Below, piece by piece: positions 8,720 to 17,442 of a stretch of 64,000 bases of DNA (position 1 is the stretch's first letter; the number at the start of each line of letters is the position of its first letter). Source of the stretch: Nocardia arizonensis. GTDB lineage: Bacteria; Actinomycetota; Actinomycetes; Mycobacteriales; Mycobacteriaceae. A model generated the notes under the pieces. It saw only the letters and a program-made list of their open reading frames with translations. It ran no database searches and had not been told where the DNA came from. The stretch spans positions 33,518-97,517 of the forward strand of contig NZ_LGYZ01000107.1 of the NCBI RefSeq assembly GCF_001310275.1. Reading direction: 5' to 3'. A program made the translations under genes and the position numbers.

Positions 8720-9964
8720 TCAGCGGTGTCGCAGGATGATGTTGCTCAAGGCCCTGACGCCGACGGCCAACGCCCGCTCGTCGATGTCGAAGGTCGGCTG
8801 GTGCAGATCCAACTGCTCGCCGTGTCCCGACCACACCCCGAGCCTGGCCATGGCGCCGGGAACTTCCTCCAGATACCAGGAGAAATCCTCGCCGCCGCCG
8901 GACTGCGTGGTATCCGCGAGCGCGTCGGCTCCCAACAGGCGAATCGCGTCCTCGAATATCCTGGTCGAATGCTCGTCGTTGACCACCGGCGGCACTCCCC
9001 GCCGGTAGTTCAGCTGGTACCGCACCCCGGTCGGAGCCAACAGCCCGTCGACGATCTCGTGCACCATGGGCTCGAGCAGCGACCAGGTCGCGTGGTCGCC
9101 GGTGCGGACGGTGCCGGTGAGCATGCCGGTCTGGGGTATGGCGTTGGGCGCCTTGCCCGCGGACACCGCGCCCCACACCATGACGGTGCTGGTCCGCGGA
9201 TCGATGCGGCGGCTGAGCAGGCCGGGCAGGCCGGTGATGACGGTGCCGATCGCGTAGACCAGGTCGCTGGTCAGGTGCGGGCGGGAGGTGTGGCCGCCGG
9301 GGGAATCCAGGACGAGTTCCACGGTGTCGGCGGCGGAGGTGATCGCGCCGACCCGGATGCCGACCCGGCCGACTTCCAGGCGCGGATCGCAGTGCAGGGC
9401 GAAGACGCGGTCGACGCCCTCCATCGCACCCGCGGCGACCATGTCGATCGCCCCGCCGGGCATGACCTCCTCGGCGTGCTGGAAGATGAATCGCACGCCG
9501 ACCGGCAGGTCCATATCGGCCAGGGCCAGGGCGGTGCCGAGCAGGATGGTGGTGTGCGCGTCGTGGCCGCAGGCGTGTGACACGCCGGGCACGGTCGATG
9601 CGAAGCTCAGCCCGGTGAACTCCTGCAACGGTAGGGCGTCCATATCGGCGCGCAGTCCGATGCGCGGGGCGTCGGTGGGGCCGATATCACAGATCAGGCC
9701 GGTTCCGCCCGGCATCCGTCGCGGCGTCATCCCGGCCTTGGTCAGCCACGAGGAGACGAACTCGGTGGTGGCGAACTCGGTGCGGGACAGTTCGGGATTG
9801 GCATGGATGTGCCGACGCCACTGGATGAGGTCGACCGTGTGCTCGGCCAGCCACGTGTCGACGGCCCCGGGTATGGGCGGGGTGGCGAATCCGGCATCCC
9901 CGGGTTCGGTGATCGCGCACCCACCTCCCTCCGCATGCGCCGCCGACCCGCCGATAGTGCTCAC
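8720..9964 (-). CDS. amiA1: M20-family amidohydrolase, AmiA1-like
   Basis: A 414-residue zinc amidohydrolase of the IAA-amino acid hydrolase/aminoacylase group. Visible signatures are RRHIHANPELS near residue 50, LRADMDALPL (about residue 110), SHACGHDAHT (about 130) and FQHAEEVMPGG. These supply the metal-binding His, Asp and Glu residues and the catalytic Glu. Its ATG overlaps the stop of the upstream amidohydrolase by four bases (ATGA), so the two are translationally coupled. Pair and order match Rv3305c/Rv3306c. The substrate is unknown, probably an N-acyl or N-amidoacyl compound. Confidence 0.87.
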   Translation of the reverse strand: MSTIGGSAAHAEGGGCAITEPGDAGFATPPIPGAVDTWLAEHTVDLIQWRRHIHANPELSRTEFATTEFVSSWLTKAGMTPRRMPGGTGLICDIGPTDAPRIGLRADMDALPLQEFTGLSFASTVPGVSHACGHDAHTTILLGTALALADMDLPVGVRFIFQHAEEVMPGGAIDMVAAGAMEGVDRVFALHCDPRLEVGRVGIRVGAITSAADTVELVLDSPGGHTSRPHLTSDLVYAIGTVITGLPGLLSRRIDPRTSTVMVWGAVSAGKAPNAIPQTGMLTGTVRTGDHATWSLLEPMVHEIVDGLLAPTGVRYQLNYRRGVPPVVNDEHSTRIFEDAIRLLGADALADTTQSGGGEDFSWYLEEVPGAMARLGVWSGHGEQLDLHQPTFDIDERALAVGVRALSNIILRHR

Positions 9965-11160
9965 CGAATGTCCTCCTGTCGTTGAACCAGTCGTTGCAAC
10001 AACCTGTCTCTGTGTAGTTCATCGCGCGCCACGGCTATCGCGGTACGCGCGAGTGCGAGCGAGCCGTCGACGACCGCACGATCCGCCGAGGCGGTGACAC
10101 TGGCCGCGGCGAACCCGGGCTGATGTGTCACCGCCCCGCCCGCATCGATGCCGATGACCGGATGGATGCCGGGAAGGACATTGGTGACATTGCCCATATC
10201 GGTACTGCCGAGCGGGCGCCGCTCCTCGAGCTCCGGTGCGATCGGCACACGGCCCAGAGCGGTGATCTGCTCGCGATAGGCACTCAACAGTGCCGCATCG
10301 GGCGTCAGCTCGGTATACGTCGGCGCGAGCGTACGGATTTCGTGGGTGCAGCCGGTCGCCAGTGCGCCCGCCTCGAAACAAGCCGACGCTCGTTGCATCA
10401 GATCGTCGAGGGATGCGGAGTCGACTGCGCGTAGGTAATACAGCAGTTCCGCACGTCCGGGCACGATGTTGGGGGCTACGCCACCGTCGCCGACTATACC
10501 GTGAAGTTGCTGCCCCGGCTGGATATGCTGCCGCAGCAATCCCAGCGCGACCTGTGCGACCGTGACCGCGTCCCCGGCGTTTCGGCCCCGCTCCGGCGCG
10601 GCGCTCGCGTGGGCTTCCCGGCCGTGGAACACCACACCGAGATCGGCCAGCGCCAGGGACCGCGCGCCCACGATCTCCGTGGGGCCGGGATGCACCATCA
10701 TGGCCATCGCTATGTCGTCGAACACCCCGCGTTCGAGCATGAGCACCTTGCCGCCGCCGCTCTCCTCGGCGGGCGTGCCGAGTACGACCACGGTGATCCC
10801 GAGGTCGTCGGCCACCTCGGCGAGTCCGAGCCCCGCCCCCACCCCCGCCGCGGCGATGATGTTGTGCCCGCACGCGTGCCCGATCTCCGGCAGTGCGTCG
10901 TATTCGGCGCAGATGCCGACGGTCAGCTCCCCGCCGCCATAGGTTGCGCGAAACGCGGTGGGCAGGTCACCGACCCCGGTTTCGACCTCGAACCCGCGCT
11001 CGACCAGCGGCTCGAGCGCCTTGGCCACGCTGCGCGTCTCCTCGAACGCCAGTTCCGGTTCGGCGTGGATGGCGTGCGAGAGATCGATCAGCCGCGACGA
11101 CGCGGCCGCGATGGCCTCATCGGAGGCCGCGGCCGTCGCGTCGTCGCGCGGTGCTGGCAT
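9961..11160 (-). CDS. amiB1: M20-family amidohydrolase, AmiB1-like
   Basis: The first gene of the coupled amidohydrolase pair, 399 residues. Signatures are SHAIHAEPELAF (about residue 30), AEYDALPEIGHACGHN (about residue 90) and TPAEESGGGK, all typical of the M20D/p-aminobenzoyl-glutamate hydrolase-like branch. It differs from its partner in the EYDALP rather than DMDALP metal loop, so the two may act on different substrates or form a hetero-oligomer like AbgA/AbgB. The latter is an inference from the pairing. No signal peptide is seen. Confidence 0.85.
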   Translation of the reverse strand: MPAPRDDATAAASDEAIAAASSRLIDLSHAIHAEPELAFEETRSVAKALEPLVERGFEVETGVGDLPTAFRATYGGGELTVGICAEYDALPEIGHACGHNIIAAAGVGAGLGLAEVADDLGITVVVLGTPAEESGGGKVLMLERGVFDDIAMAMMVHPGPTEIVGARSLALADLGVVFHGREAHASAAPERGRNAGDAVTVAQVALGLLRQHIQPGQQLHGIVGDGGVAPNIVPGRAELLYYLRAVDSASLDDLMQRASACFEAGALATGCTHEIRTLAPTYTELTPDAALLSAYREQITALGRVPIAPELEERRPLGSTDMGNVTNVLPGIHPVIGIDAGGAVTHQPGFAAASVTASADRAVVDGSLALARTAIAVARDELHRDRLLQRLVQRQEDIR

Positions 11161-11238
11161 GCGTCACAGTCTGGCACCCCCGCACCGCACGGACACCCGC
11201 GGCGGGTTCGGTTCCCCCGTGTCCGCCCCGGCCGCCGA

Positions 11239-11934
11239 TCAGTAGGCCAGGTTCTCCGGGGTATTGGCCACGGCCAAACCGGCCAGCGCCTCGGCGTGCA
11301 GCGCCCGCTTGATCACACTCAGATTCGGCTTGCGGTTGCCCGCGAGTCCCGCGGCCCGGCCGACGGCGACGTCGAGCAACACCTCGGCGTCGGCGGCCTG
11401 GTCCACGATGCCGGCGGCGACGGCCTCGGCCGCCGGATAGCGGTATCCGGTCGTCATGGCCCGCACGCAGACCTGATTGGCGAGCCGCCGGGTCAGCAGC
11501 GCGTTCATCCCCACGGTGAACGGCATGTCGAGATGCACCTCGGGCAGACACCAGTATCCGCGATCGGCGCGCATGACCCGGAAGTCGTGCGACACGGCGA
11601 GCATCGCCCCGGCGCCGAACGCGTGCCCGTTCAGCGCGGCGACGGTGGGCAGCGGGAAGGTCAGGAGCCTGCTGAAGACGCCGTGCACTCGATCCAGGTA
11701 TCCGTGCAGCTCGCCGAAGTTGCCGAGCAGCCAATCGGTGTCGAGTCCATTGCTGTAGAACTTCCCGGTGGCCACGGTGACCAGCGCCGCCGGGCCTTCG
11801 GATGCCTCAACCTCGTCGAGCAGGGCGTGGAATTCATCGATCCAGGACGGATGGAAGCGGTTCTCGCTGTCGGTCTGTCCTTCGTTCCCGAGATACAGGA
11901 CGAACACCTCGGCGGCACGCTCCAGATATGGCAT
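11239..11934 (-). CDS. Enoyl-CoA hydratase/isomerase family protein
   Basis: A 231-residue crotonase-fold protein. The oxyanion-hole segments are GKFYSNGLD (about residue 57) and NGHAFGAGAML (about residue 105), and LPEVHLDMPFT is near residue 135. The Glu of the last segment is where isomerases of the plant/peroxisomal delta3-enoyl-CoA isomerase type place their catalytic acid, so isomerase activity is as likely as hydratase. It is leaderless (TAGGCT plus six bases before ATG) and diverges from punA with only 70 bp between start codons. M. tuberculosis has no gene here that I recall. Confidence 0.8.
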   Translation of the reverse strand: MPYLERAAEVFVLYLGNEGQTDSENRFHPSWIDEFHALLDEVEASEGPAALVTVATGKFYSNGLDTDWLLGNFGELHGYLDRVHGVFSRLLTFPLPTVAALNGHAFGAGAMLAVSHDFRVMRADRGYWCLPEVHLDMPFTVGMNALLTRRLANQVCVRAMTTGYRYPAAEAVAAGIVDQAADAEVLLDVAVGRAAGLAGNRKPNLSVIKRALHAEALAGLAVANTPENLAY

Positions 11935-11940
11935 GCGCGC

Positions 11941-12004
11941 AGCCTAGCGATGGTGTGCGCCACCGTGGGACGGCCGCGGCGCCGCGGTCGAATAGAGTGG
12001 GGCC
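11941..12004. promoter_or_regulatory. Back-to-back leaderless promoters of the crotonase gene and punA
   Basis: On the minus strand TAGGCT (11941-11946) stands six bases before the ATG at 11934. On the plus strand TAGAGT (11993-11998) stands six bases before the ATG at 12005. Both genes lack a Shine-Dalgarno sequence. The two -10 boxes are only about 45 bp apart, so polymerases at the two promoters should interfere. Confidence 0.6.
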
Positions 12005-12784
12005 ATGCTTGCCGAACAGGCCGCCGCGGCGATCGCCGAACGTACGGGAGTCGAGCGCCACCGGGTCGCGGTGGTCCTCGGATCGGGCTGGCAGGACGCG
12101 GCCGCCGAGATCGGGACGCCGCTGGCCTCGGTGCCCATGCCGGAACTGCCCGGATTCGGGACGCCGAGCGCGCAGGGTCACGTCGGCGTGGTGCATTCGG
12201 TCGTCGTCGGCGAATCCCCCGTGCTGCTGCTGATGGGTCGCCAGCACCTCTACGAGGGCTACTCGCCCAGCGAAGTGGTGCACCCGGTGACCGCGGCCAT
12301 CGCGGCGGGCGCGCGGACGGTGCTGCTCACCAATGCCGCGGGCGGCATTCGCGAGGGTTTCCAGGTCGGTGAGCCGGTGCTCATCAACGATCACCTGAAT
12401 CTCACCGGTCGCACCCCGCTCACCGGTGCCACCTTCGTGGACCTGGTCGACGCCTGGGACGCGGAACTTCGCGCGCTGGCGCGCGAGGTCGATCCGAGTC
12501 TTTCCGAGGGCGTCTACGCCGGACTCACGGGTCCGCAGTACGAGACACCCGCCGAGATCCGCATGCTGCGCACCATCGGCGCCGACCTGGTCGGCATGTC
12601 GACGGTGCTGGAGGCCATCGCCTGCCGCAGCCTGGGCGCGCGGGTGCTCGGCATATCGCTCGTCACGAATCTGGCCGCCGGGGTGACCGGTCAGCATCTG
12701 TCGCACGCGGAGGTGCTCGCCGAGGGCCGGGCCGCCGCGCCGCGCCTGGGCAAACTGCTGCGCGGCGTGCTGGAACGGCTGTAG
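12005..12784 (+). CDS. punA: Purine nucleoside phosphorylase (trimeric, high-molecular-mass type)
   Basis: Cleaves inosine and guanosine with phosphate to base plus ribose 1-phosphate. At 259 residues it matches the PNP/MTAP trimeric class: LGSGWQDAA near residue 26 for phosphate binding, HLYEGYSP, TNAAGGIREGF (about residue 110), and GPQYETPAEIRMLRTIG followed by VGMSTVLEAI. The gene is leaderless and is followed after 10 bases by the phosphohexomutase gene, so the ribose 1-phosphate made here can pass to an isomerising mutase. The pair corresponds to Rv3307/Rv3308. Confidence 0.94.
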   Translation: MLAEQAAAAIAERTGVERHRVAVVLGSGWQDAAAEIGTPLASVPMPELPGFGTPSAQGHVGVVHSVVVGESPVLLLMGRQHLYEGYSPSEVVHPVTAAIAAGARTVLLTNAAGGIREGFQVGEPVLINDHLNLTGRTPLTGATFVDLVDAWDAELRALAREVDPSLSEGVYAGLTGPQYETPAEIRMLRTIGADLVGMSTVLEAIACRSLGARVLGISLVTNLAAGVTGQHLSHAEVLAEGRAAAPRLGKLLRGVLERL

Positions 12785-12794
12785 CGGCCCGCCG

Positions 12795-14330
12795 ATGCTG
12801 AGATTCGGCACCGCCGGTCTGCGCGGACCGCTCGTCGCGGGTCCCGACGGCATGAACTCCGACACGGTCGCCCGCGCCACGGCGGGTCTGGCCGACTGGT
12901 TGCGCGGACGCTGTCTCGGCGGCGGAGTGGTGGTCGTCGGCCGCGACGCGCGGCACGGTTCCGCCGAATTCGCCGCGGTCACGGCCGAGGTCTTCGCCGC
13001 CGCCGGGTTCGCGGTCCTGCGCCTGCCCGATCCGGTGCCGACGCCGCTGGTGGCCTACGCCGTGCGGCAGCTGCGCGCGGTCGCGGGCGTGCAGATCACC
13101 GCGTCGCACAATCCGGCCACCGACAACGGGTACAAGGTCTACCTGGACGGCGGCGCACAGCTCATTCCGCCCGCCGATGCCGAGATCGAGGCCGCCATCG
13201 CCGCCGTGCGCACCCCGGTCCCGCGCGCCGACGACGCCGGGGGCGCGCGCGACCCTCGGATCGGCGCGGTGCTCGGCGAGGACCCGGCGGCGGAGCTGAT
13301 GCGCCGCTATCTCGCGCGGGCCGCGCGGCTGCCGGAACTGCTCGGTGGGCCGGGTGCCCGCGCCGAAATCCGCATCGCACTGACCGCCCTGCACGGCGTC
13401 GGCGGCGCGACGGCGCTGGCGGCATTGCGGGCCGCCGGATTCGCCGACGTGCACGTGGTGGCCGAGCAGTTCGATCCCGACCCCGATTTCCCGACGGTCG
13501 CCTTCCCCAACCCGGAGGAACCCGGCGCCACCGATCGGCTGCTGGAACTGGCCGACCGGGTCGGGGCCGACATGGCCGTCGCCCTCGACCCCGATGCCGA
13601 TCGCTGTGCGATCGGCATACCGTGCGCCGACGGGTGGCGCATGTTGCGCGGCGACGAAACCGGTGTGCTGCTGGCCGATCGGATCCTGCGTACCGCCCCG
13701 CCGGACGCGCTGGTCGCCACGACGATCGTGTCCTCACGGCTGCTGTCGCGATTGGCGCGGGCACGCGGGGCGCGCTACGCCGAGACGCTCACCGGTTTCA
13801 AATGGCTGGTACGCGCGGGTGACGGCCTTGTCTACGCCTACGAGGAGGCCATCGGCCACTGCGTCGACCCGGCCGAGGTCCGCGACAAGGACGGGATCAC
13901 GGCCGCGGTGGTCGCCGCCGACACGGTGTCGCTGTTGAAGGCGGCGGGCCGCACGCTCACCGACGAACTCGACGACTACGCCGTGGAATTCGGTCTGCAC
14001 GCGGGAGACCAGGTGTCGCTGCGCTCGGCCGACAGCGCGTCGGCGGGCGCGGTGCTGGCCCGATTGCGCGATGCGCCGCCGACCATCGTGGCGGGCGTGC
14101 CGATGACCTGCACCGATCAGTCGCGGGTCCGCGGGCCGCTGCGCACCGACGCGGTGGTACTCGAGGGCGGCGGCAGCCGGGTGGTGATCCGCCCCTCCGG
14201 CACCGAGCCGAAACTCAAGTGCTACCTGGAGGTCGTCGAACCCGTCGCGGACCGCTCCGCGCTGGCCGTCGCGCGAAAGTCCGCGGCCGAGAGGCTTTCC
14301 CGGCTGCGGCAGTTCTGCGCCGCACTCTGA
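12795..14330 (+). CDS. pmmB: Phospho-sugar mutase (phosphomannomutase/phosphopentomutase-like)
   Basis: A 511-residue alpha-D-phosphohexomutase. The phosphoserine loop TASHNP contains Ser104, the Mg-binding loop is DPDADR (about residue 263), and the C-terminal phosphate-binding loop is RPSGTEPK. The family interconverts 1- and 6-phosphates (or 1- and 5-phosphates). Directly after punA, a role in converting ribose 1-phosphate to ribose 5-phosphate is plausible, but mannose or glucose phosphates cannot be excluded. Annotated pmmB in M. tuberculosis. Confidence 0.9.
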   Translation: MLRFGTAGLRGPLVAGPDGMNSDTVARATAGLADWLRGRCLGGGVVVVGRDARHGSAEFAAVTAEVFAAAGFAVLRLPDPVPTPLVAYAVRQLRAVAGVQITASHNPATDNGYKVYLDGGAQLIPPADAEIEAAIAAVRTPVPRADDAGGARDPRIGAVLGEDPAAELMRRYLARAARLPELLGGPGARAEIRIALTALHGVGGATALAALRAAGFADVHVVAEQFDPDPDFPTVAFPNPEEPGATDRLLELADRVGADMAVALDPDADRCAIGIPCADGWRMLRGDETGVLLADRILRTAPPDALVATTIVSSRLLSRLARARGARYAETLTGFKWLVRAGDGLVYAYEEAIGHCVDPAEVRDKDGITAAVVAADTVSLLKAAGRTLTDELDDYAVEFGLHAGDQVSLRSADSASAGAVLARLRDAPPTIVAGVPMTCTDQSRVRGPLRTDAVVLEGGGSRVVIRPSGTEPKLKCYLEVVEPVADRSALAVARKSAAERLSRLRQFCAAL

Positions 14331-14344
14331 GCGGCCGCGCTCGG

Positions 14345-14368
14345 GGCGATCGCGCCGCCGCGATCGCC
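14345..14368. terminator. Bidirectional stem-loop between convergent pmmB and upp
   Basis: A 10-bp perfect stem (GGCGATCGCG with CGCGATCGCC) closes a four-base loop, 15 bases after the pmmB stop. upp runs toward it from the other side, so it can serve both genes. No T tract. Confidence 0.5.
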
Positions 14369-14460
14369 ACCCGCGGCATTGGATGAATCGCACCGTGGCG
14401 CAACGCCGCCCGCGAGCGTTCACATCCGCAACCGCTCCTCGCCACGTACCGACAGCCGGT

Positions 14461-15084
14461 TCAGCGCGGGCCGAACTGGCGGTCGCCCGCGTCGCCGAGT
14501 CCGGGCACGATGTAGGCGTTCTCGTTGAGTCCGGCGTCGACCACCGCCGTCACCAGTCGTACCGGATGGCCCGAATCAGTCAGCGCCGCAATGCCTTCCG
14601 GCGCGGCCACCACGCACACCGCGGTGATGTCCGCGGCGCCCCGCGCGACGAGCAGGTCGAGGGTGTGACGCATGGACCCGCCCGTGGCCAGCATGGGATC
14701 GAGCACGTAGACCGGGATACCGGCCAGATCCTCGGGCAGCGATTCCATATAGGGCATCGGCAGATGGCTCGATTCGTCGCGGGCGATACCGACGAATCCC
14801 ACACGGGCGTCGGGGATCAGCCCGGCCGCGGCGTCGATCATGCCGAGTCCGGCCCGCAGCACCGGGACCAGCAGCGGCGGCGCGGCCAGCCGCACACCCT
14901 CGGCGGGTGCGACCGGAGTCGTGATCTCGAAGCGGGTCACGGTGGCCTCGCGCAGCGCCTCGTAGACGAGGATCGCGGTGAGATCGCGTAAAGCCGCGCG
15001 GAAGACGGGATTCGGCGTCCGCAGGTCCCGCATGGTGGTGAGCAGACTGGCGGCGAGCGGGTGATCCACGATGTGCGTGCGCAT
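14461..15084 (-). CDS. upp: Uracil phosphoribosyltransferase
   Basis: Makes UMP from uracil and PRPP. At 207 residues it has the standard Upp length. The PRPP loop is VLDPMLATGGSM (about residue 130), and the uracil-binding C-terminus carries IVPGLGDAGDR. It is leaderless: TATCGT (minus strand, 15091-15096) stands six bases before the ATG, with no ribosome binding site. Convergent with pmmB, as Rv3309c is with Rv3308. Confidence 0.96.
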   Translation of the reverse strand: MRTHIVDHPLAASLLTTMRDLRTPNPVFRAALRDLTAILVYEALREATVTRFEITTPVAPAEGVRLAAPPLLVPVLRAGLGMIDAAAGLIPDARVGFVGIARDESSHLPMPYMESLPEDLAGIPVYVLDPMLATGGSMRHTLDLLVARGAADITAVCVVAAPEGIAALTDSGHPVRLVTAVVDAGLNENAYIVPGLGDAGDRQFGPR

Positions 15085-15231
15085 GAGGGAACGATAAGGT
15101 CGACGGCGAGTTCGGTGCCGGACGACGGGCCCGAGAATTTTTCCGAACAGGGCGGAACCGATCGGGAAGGTAGCGCGTCGAACTAGGTGGATGACGTACT
15201 CTGCCTGGGAACAACGGATGGGGGATGCACT

Positions 15232-15549
15232 ATGCGAAAGATGTCGGCGGATGCCGAAGGCATCGGGGTGTACAGCGCCACGGCCGAATCCATGTCCGGC
15301 GAGATGGCCGCCGCGGCCACGAGCGCGGCGGGCGCGTCACCCGCACTGCTCGGCCCGATCATGGGCCTCATCGGCGCGGATTTCACGACCGCCTACGCCG
15401 CGGCGCACGCGGGCCATGTCGCGTCCATCGGGCAACTGTCGGCGGTCCTGTCCAGCCTCGGTGGCGCCACCGCGGGCGCGGCGACGGTCCTCACGGAGAC
15501 GGATCTGAACAATGCCGCAGCCCTGAAGACCGCCGATCTGGACGGATGA
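15232..15549 (+). CDS. EspC-like small type VII secretion target
   Basis: A 105-residue alanine-rich helical protein resembling the EspC/DUF2580 'type VII secretion target' group. No signal peptide is present. The ATG at 15232 has GGGGG seven bases upstream, and a TACTCT -10 box is at 15197-15202. Its stop is four bases from the GTG of the NlpC/P60 gene, so the two are one transcription unit. By family analogy it would be a partner or co-secreted helper of the downstream effector. No ESX core genes are in the window, so export would need a system encoded elsewhere. Confidence 0.65.
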   Translation: MRKMSADAEGIGVYSATAESMSGEMAAAATSAAGASPALLGPIMGLIGADFTTAYAAAHAGHVASIGQLSAVLSSLGGATAGAATVLTETDLNNAAALKTADLDG

Positions 15550-15553
15550 GCCG

Positions 15554-16684
15554 GTGATCGATATCAATGTGCTCGCCAAGCCGCTGCTCGACCTGCTGTC
15601 GAGTTTCGGCACGGGCGTCATGCCGTCCGGCGGTCCGTCCGAGGCGCTGACAGCCACTTCCGGCGTGCTCGACCAGTTGCACCAGGTGAGCCGCAACAGC
15701 ATCAACCAGATGAACACCGCCTGGGACGGCGTCGCAGCCGACGCGGCGACCTCCAAGGCGCTGCGCGTGCAGACTTCGGCCGCCACCATCTCCGATCGCG
15801 GCACCGAGATGGCCTCGGTCGTAGACCAGGCCGCGGCCCACGTCGAGACCGGGCAGAAGGATCTCAACGGCATCGTCCAGTCCTTCGTCGCCGAGGCCAC
15901 CGCGCTGGGTCCGGCCATCGCGACGCCCGCAGGTCTGACGGTGCTCGTCGGCTCGGCCATCGACCACCTGAACCAGGGGTTGACGGTGGTGGGCCGCACC
16001 CAGAACGAGCTGAACACCCAGACCGCGGCGATGAACGAGCTGACGCCGCCGCCGTCCACCTCCACCGCGTCCATGCCCGCCGCGCTCACTTCGACGGTGA
16101 AGTCCGGGCTCGACGGCCTGGTCGGGCTCGCGAGCGGCGCGGGCAGCCTGGTGAGCACCGTCAGCAAGCCGCTGTCCAACGCGGCGTCGGCCGCCACCAC
16201 CCCCGCGGCAAGCAAATCGGCCTCCACCGGCGGCACCCCGAGTACGCAGAACACCAATCCCACGCCGTCCAACGCGGCGGAGGGCTCCGGCGTGAAGATC
16301 ACACTGCCCGACGGCAGTGTCGTCGAAGCGCCGAACGAGAAGGCGGCCACGGCGGTGAAGGCGGCGATCGGCGCGGTCGGCACACCCTACGTCTGGGGCG
16401 GCAACACCCCCGGATCCGGTATCGACTGCTCCGGCCTCACGAAATACGCCTACGGCGAGGCGGGCGTCGATCTGCCGCGCCTGGCCCAGGAACAAGGGAT
16501 CGGACACCCCCAGGTGTCGCCCGGTGATCTGATGCCGGGCGATCTGGCCGTATGGGACGGCCACGTCGCCATGGTCATCGGTAACGGGCAACTCGTCGAG
16601 GCCGGTGATCCGGTCTCGATCAGCGCCATCCGAACGGAGAACATTGGTATGGAGTTCTACGGCTTCTACAGGCCCACCGAATGA
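15554..16684 (+). CDS. Type VII-associated NlpC/P60 peptidoglycan endopeptidase
   Basis: A two-part protein of 376 residues. The N-terminal part (1-165) is helical with a WXG motif at W57-D-G59, as in WXG100/EspA-type substrates, followed by a Pro/Ser/Thr/Ala linker (165-245). The C-terminal part (about 265-370) is an NlpC/P60 domain with catalytic Cys292 in DCSGLTKYAY and His337 in WDGHVAMV. There is no Sec signal, so type VII export is the likely route. The NlpC/P60 family cleaves D-Glu-mDAP stem-peptide bonds, so roles in cell separation or antagonism are possible. The next gene starts inside its stop codon (ATGA). Confidence 0.82.
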   Translation: MIDINVLAKPLLDLLSSFGTGVMPSGGPSEALTATSGVLDQLHQVSRNSINQMNTAWDGVAADAATSKALRVQTSAATISDRGTEMASVVDQAAAHVETGQKDLNGIVQSFVAEATALGPAIATPAGLTVLVGSAIDHLNQGLTVVGRTQNELNTQTAAMNELTPPPSTSTASMPAALTSTVKSGLDGLVGLASGAGSLVSTVSKPLSNAASAATTPAASKSASTGGTPSTQNTNPTPSNAAEGSGVKITLPDGSVVEAPNEKAATAVKAAIGAVGTPYVWGGNTPGSGIDCSGLTKYAYGEAGVDLPRLAQEQGIGHPQVSPGDLMPGDLAVWDGHVAMVIGNGQLVEAGDPVSISAIRTENIGMEFYGFYRPTE

Positions 16685-17043
16685 GTCAACCGGTGAATCC
16701 CCAGCAATCGCAGCCGGTCCCCAATGTGACGGTCGCGGGAAGCACCAATCGGTCGGGCACCATTTCGGTGCGCGCCACCGATCAGGGCATGCCCATCGAG
16801 ATCAAATTCGAGCGCAGCGAATACCGTTACGGCGCAGCGGCCCTCGCCGCGGAGATTCTGCGGCTCACCCAGCGCTCCAGCATCGCCGCGCGCGCCCGCC
16901 GCCGGGAGATCCTCACCGAGGCCGGTATGCCCGCCGATATCCTCGACCGCCTCGGCCTGCCCACCCGGCAGCAGGCGGTGGACGAATTGGACCGCATCGA
17001 TGATGCCGACACCGGGCCGACGAGCTGGATGAGGCCGGTATGA
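16681..17043 (+). CDS. Small hypothetical protein coupled to the NlpC/P60 effector
   Basis: Unrecognised, 120 residues, with its ATG overlapping the stop of the NlpC/P60 gene by four bases. The first 25 residues are Pro/Gln/Ser-rich. The middle (residues 26-60) looks like a beta-strand pair followed by a helix (IKFERSEYRYGAAALAAEI), and the rest is helical and charged. The sequence before the YbaB-like gene suggests it belongs to the cassette, perhaps as a chaperone or immunity-type partner. That role is an inference from gene order only. Confidence 0.65.
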   Translation: MSQPVNPQQSQPVPNVTVAGSTNRSGTISVRATDQGMPIEIKFERSEYRYGAAALAAEILRLTQRSSIAARARRREILTEAGMPADILDRLGLPTRQQAVDELDRIDDADTGPTSWMRPV

Positions 17044-17068
17044 CCAACTCGACTACGGAGGTGCCCGC

Positions 17069-17416
17069 GTGAGCGCCGAGATGGATGCACTCGTCGCGAA
17101 CGCGACGGCCAAACTGGAGGCGCTCGAGGCCGCGCTCTACGGCCTCGAGCAGGTGCGCGGGCAGTTCACCACCGAGGACGGTGTGGTCAGCGTCGAGGTG
17201 AACAGCGACGGCGCGCTGGTCGGTCTCACGCTCTCGGAGGGGGTCACCTCCATGGCTCCCGCCGATGTCGGTCAGCTGATCATATGGGCCTGTCGACAGG
17301 CATCCGAGGACGCGGGCGCACAGCGTTCGAAGGTCGTTGCGACACTGAACGAGTCGTTCGCGCCCGCCGCGCCGGGTGCCGAAGGCGTCGTTGGGGGCGG
17401 GCCGGATAGTGCCTGA
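17069..17416 (+). CDS. YbaB/EbfC-like protein
   Basis: A 115-residue protein with the YbaB/EbfC plan: an N-terminal amphipathic helix (residues 1-35, rich in Ala/Leu/Glu), a short beta sheet (VVSVEVNSDGALVGLTL) and a C-terminal helix. Canonical YbaB is a nucleoid protein beside dnaX/recR. Copies within type VII substrate operons are common in actinobacteria and may have a different job. The GTG at 17069 follows GGAGG (17057-17061). It is the last gene of the cassette. Confidence 0.65.
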   Translation: MSAEMDALVANATAKLEALEAALYGLEQVRGQFTTEDGVVSVEVNSDGALVGLTLSEGVTSMAPADVGQLIIWACRQASEDAGAQRSKVVATLNESFAPAAPGAEGVVGGGPDSA

Positions 17417-17442
17417 CACGGAAGGTCGATAGGCTTCGGGAC

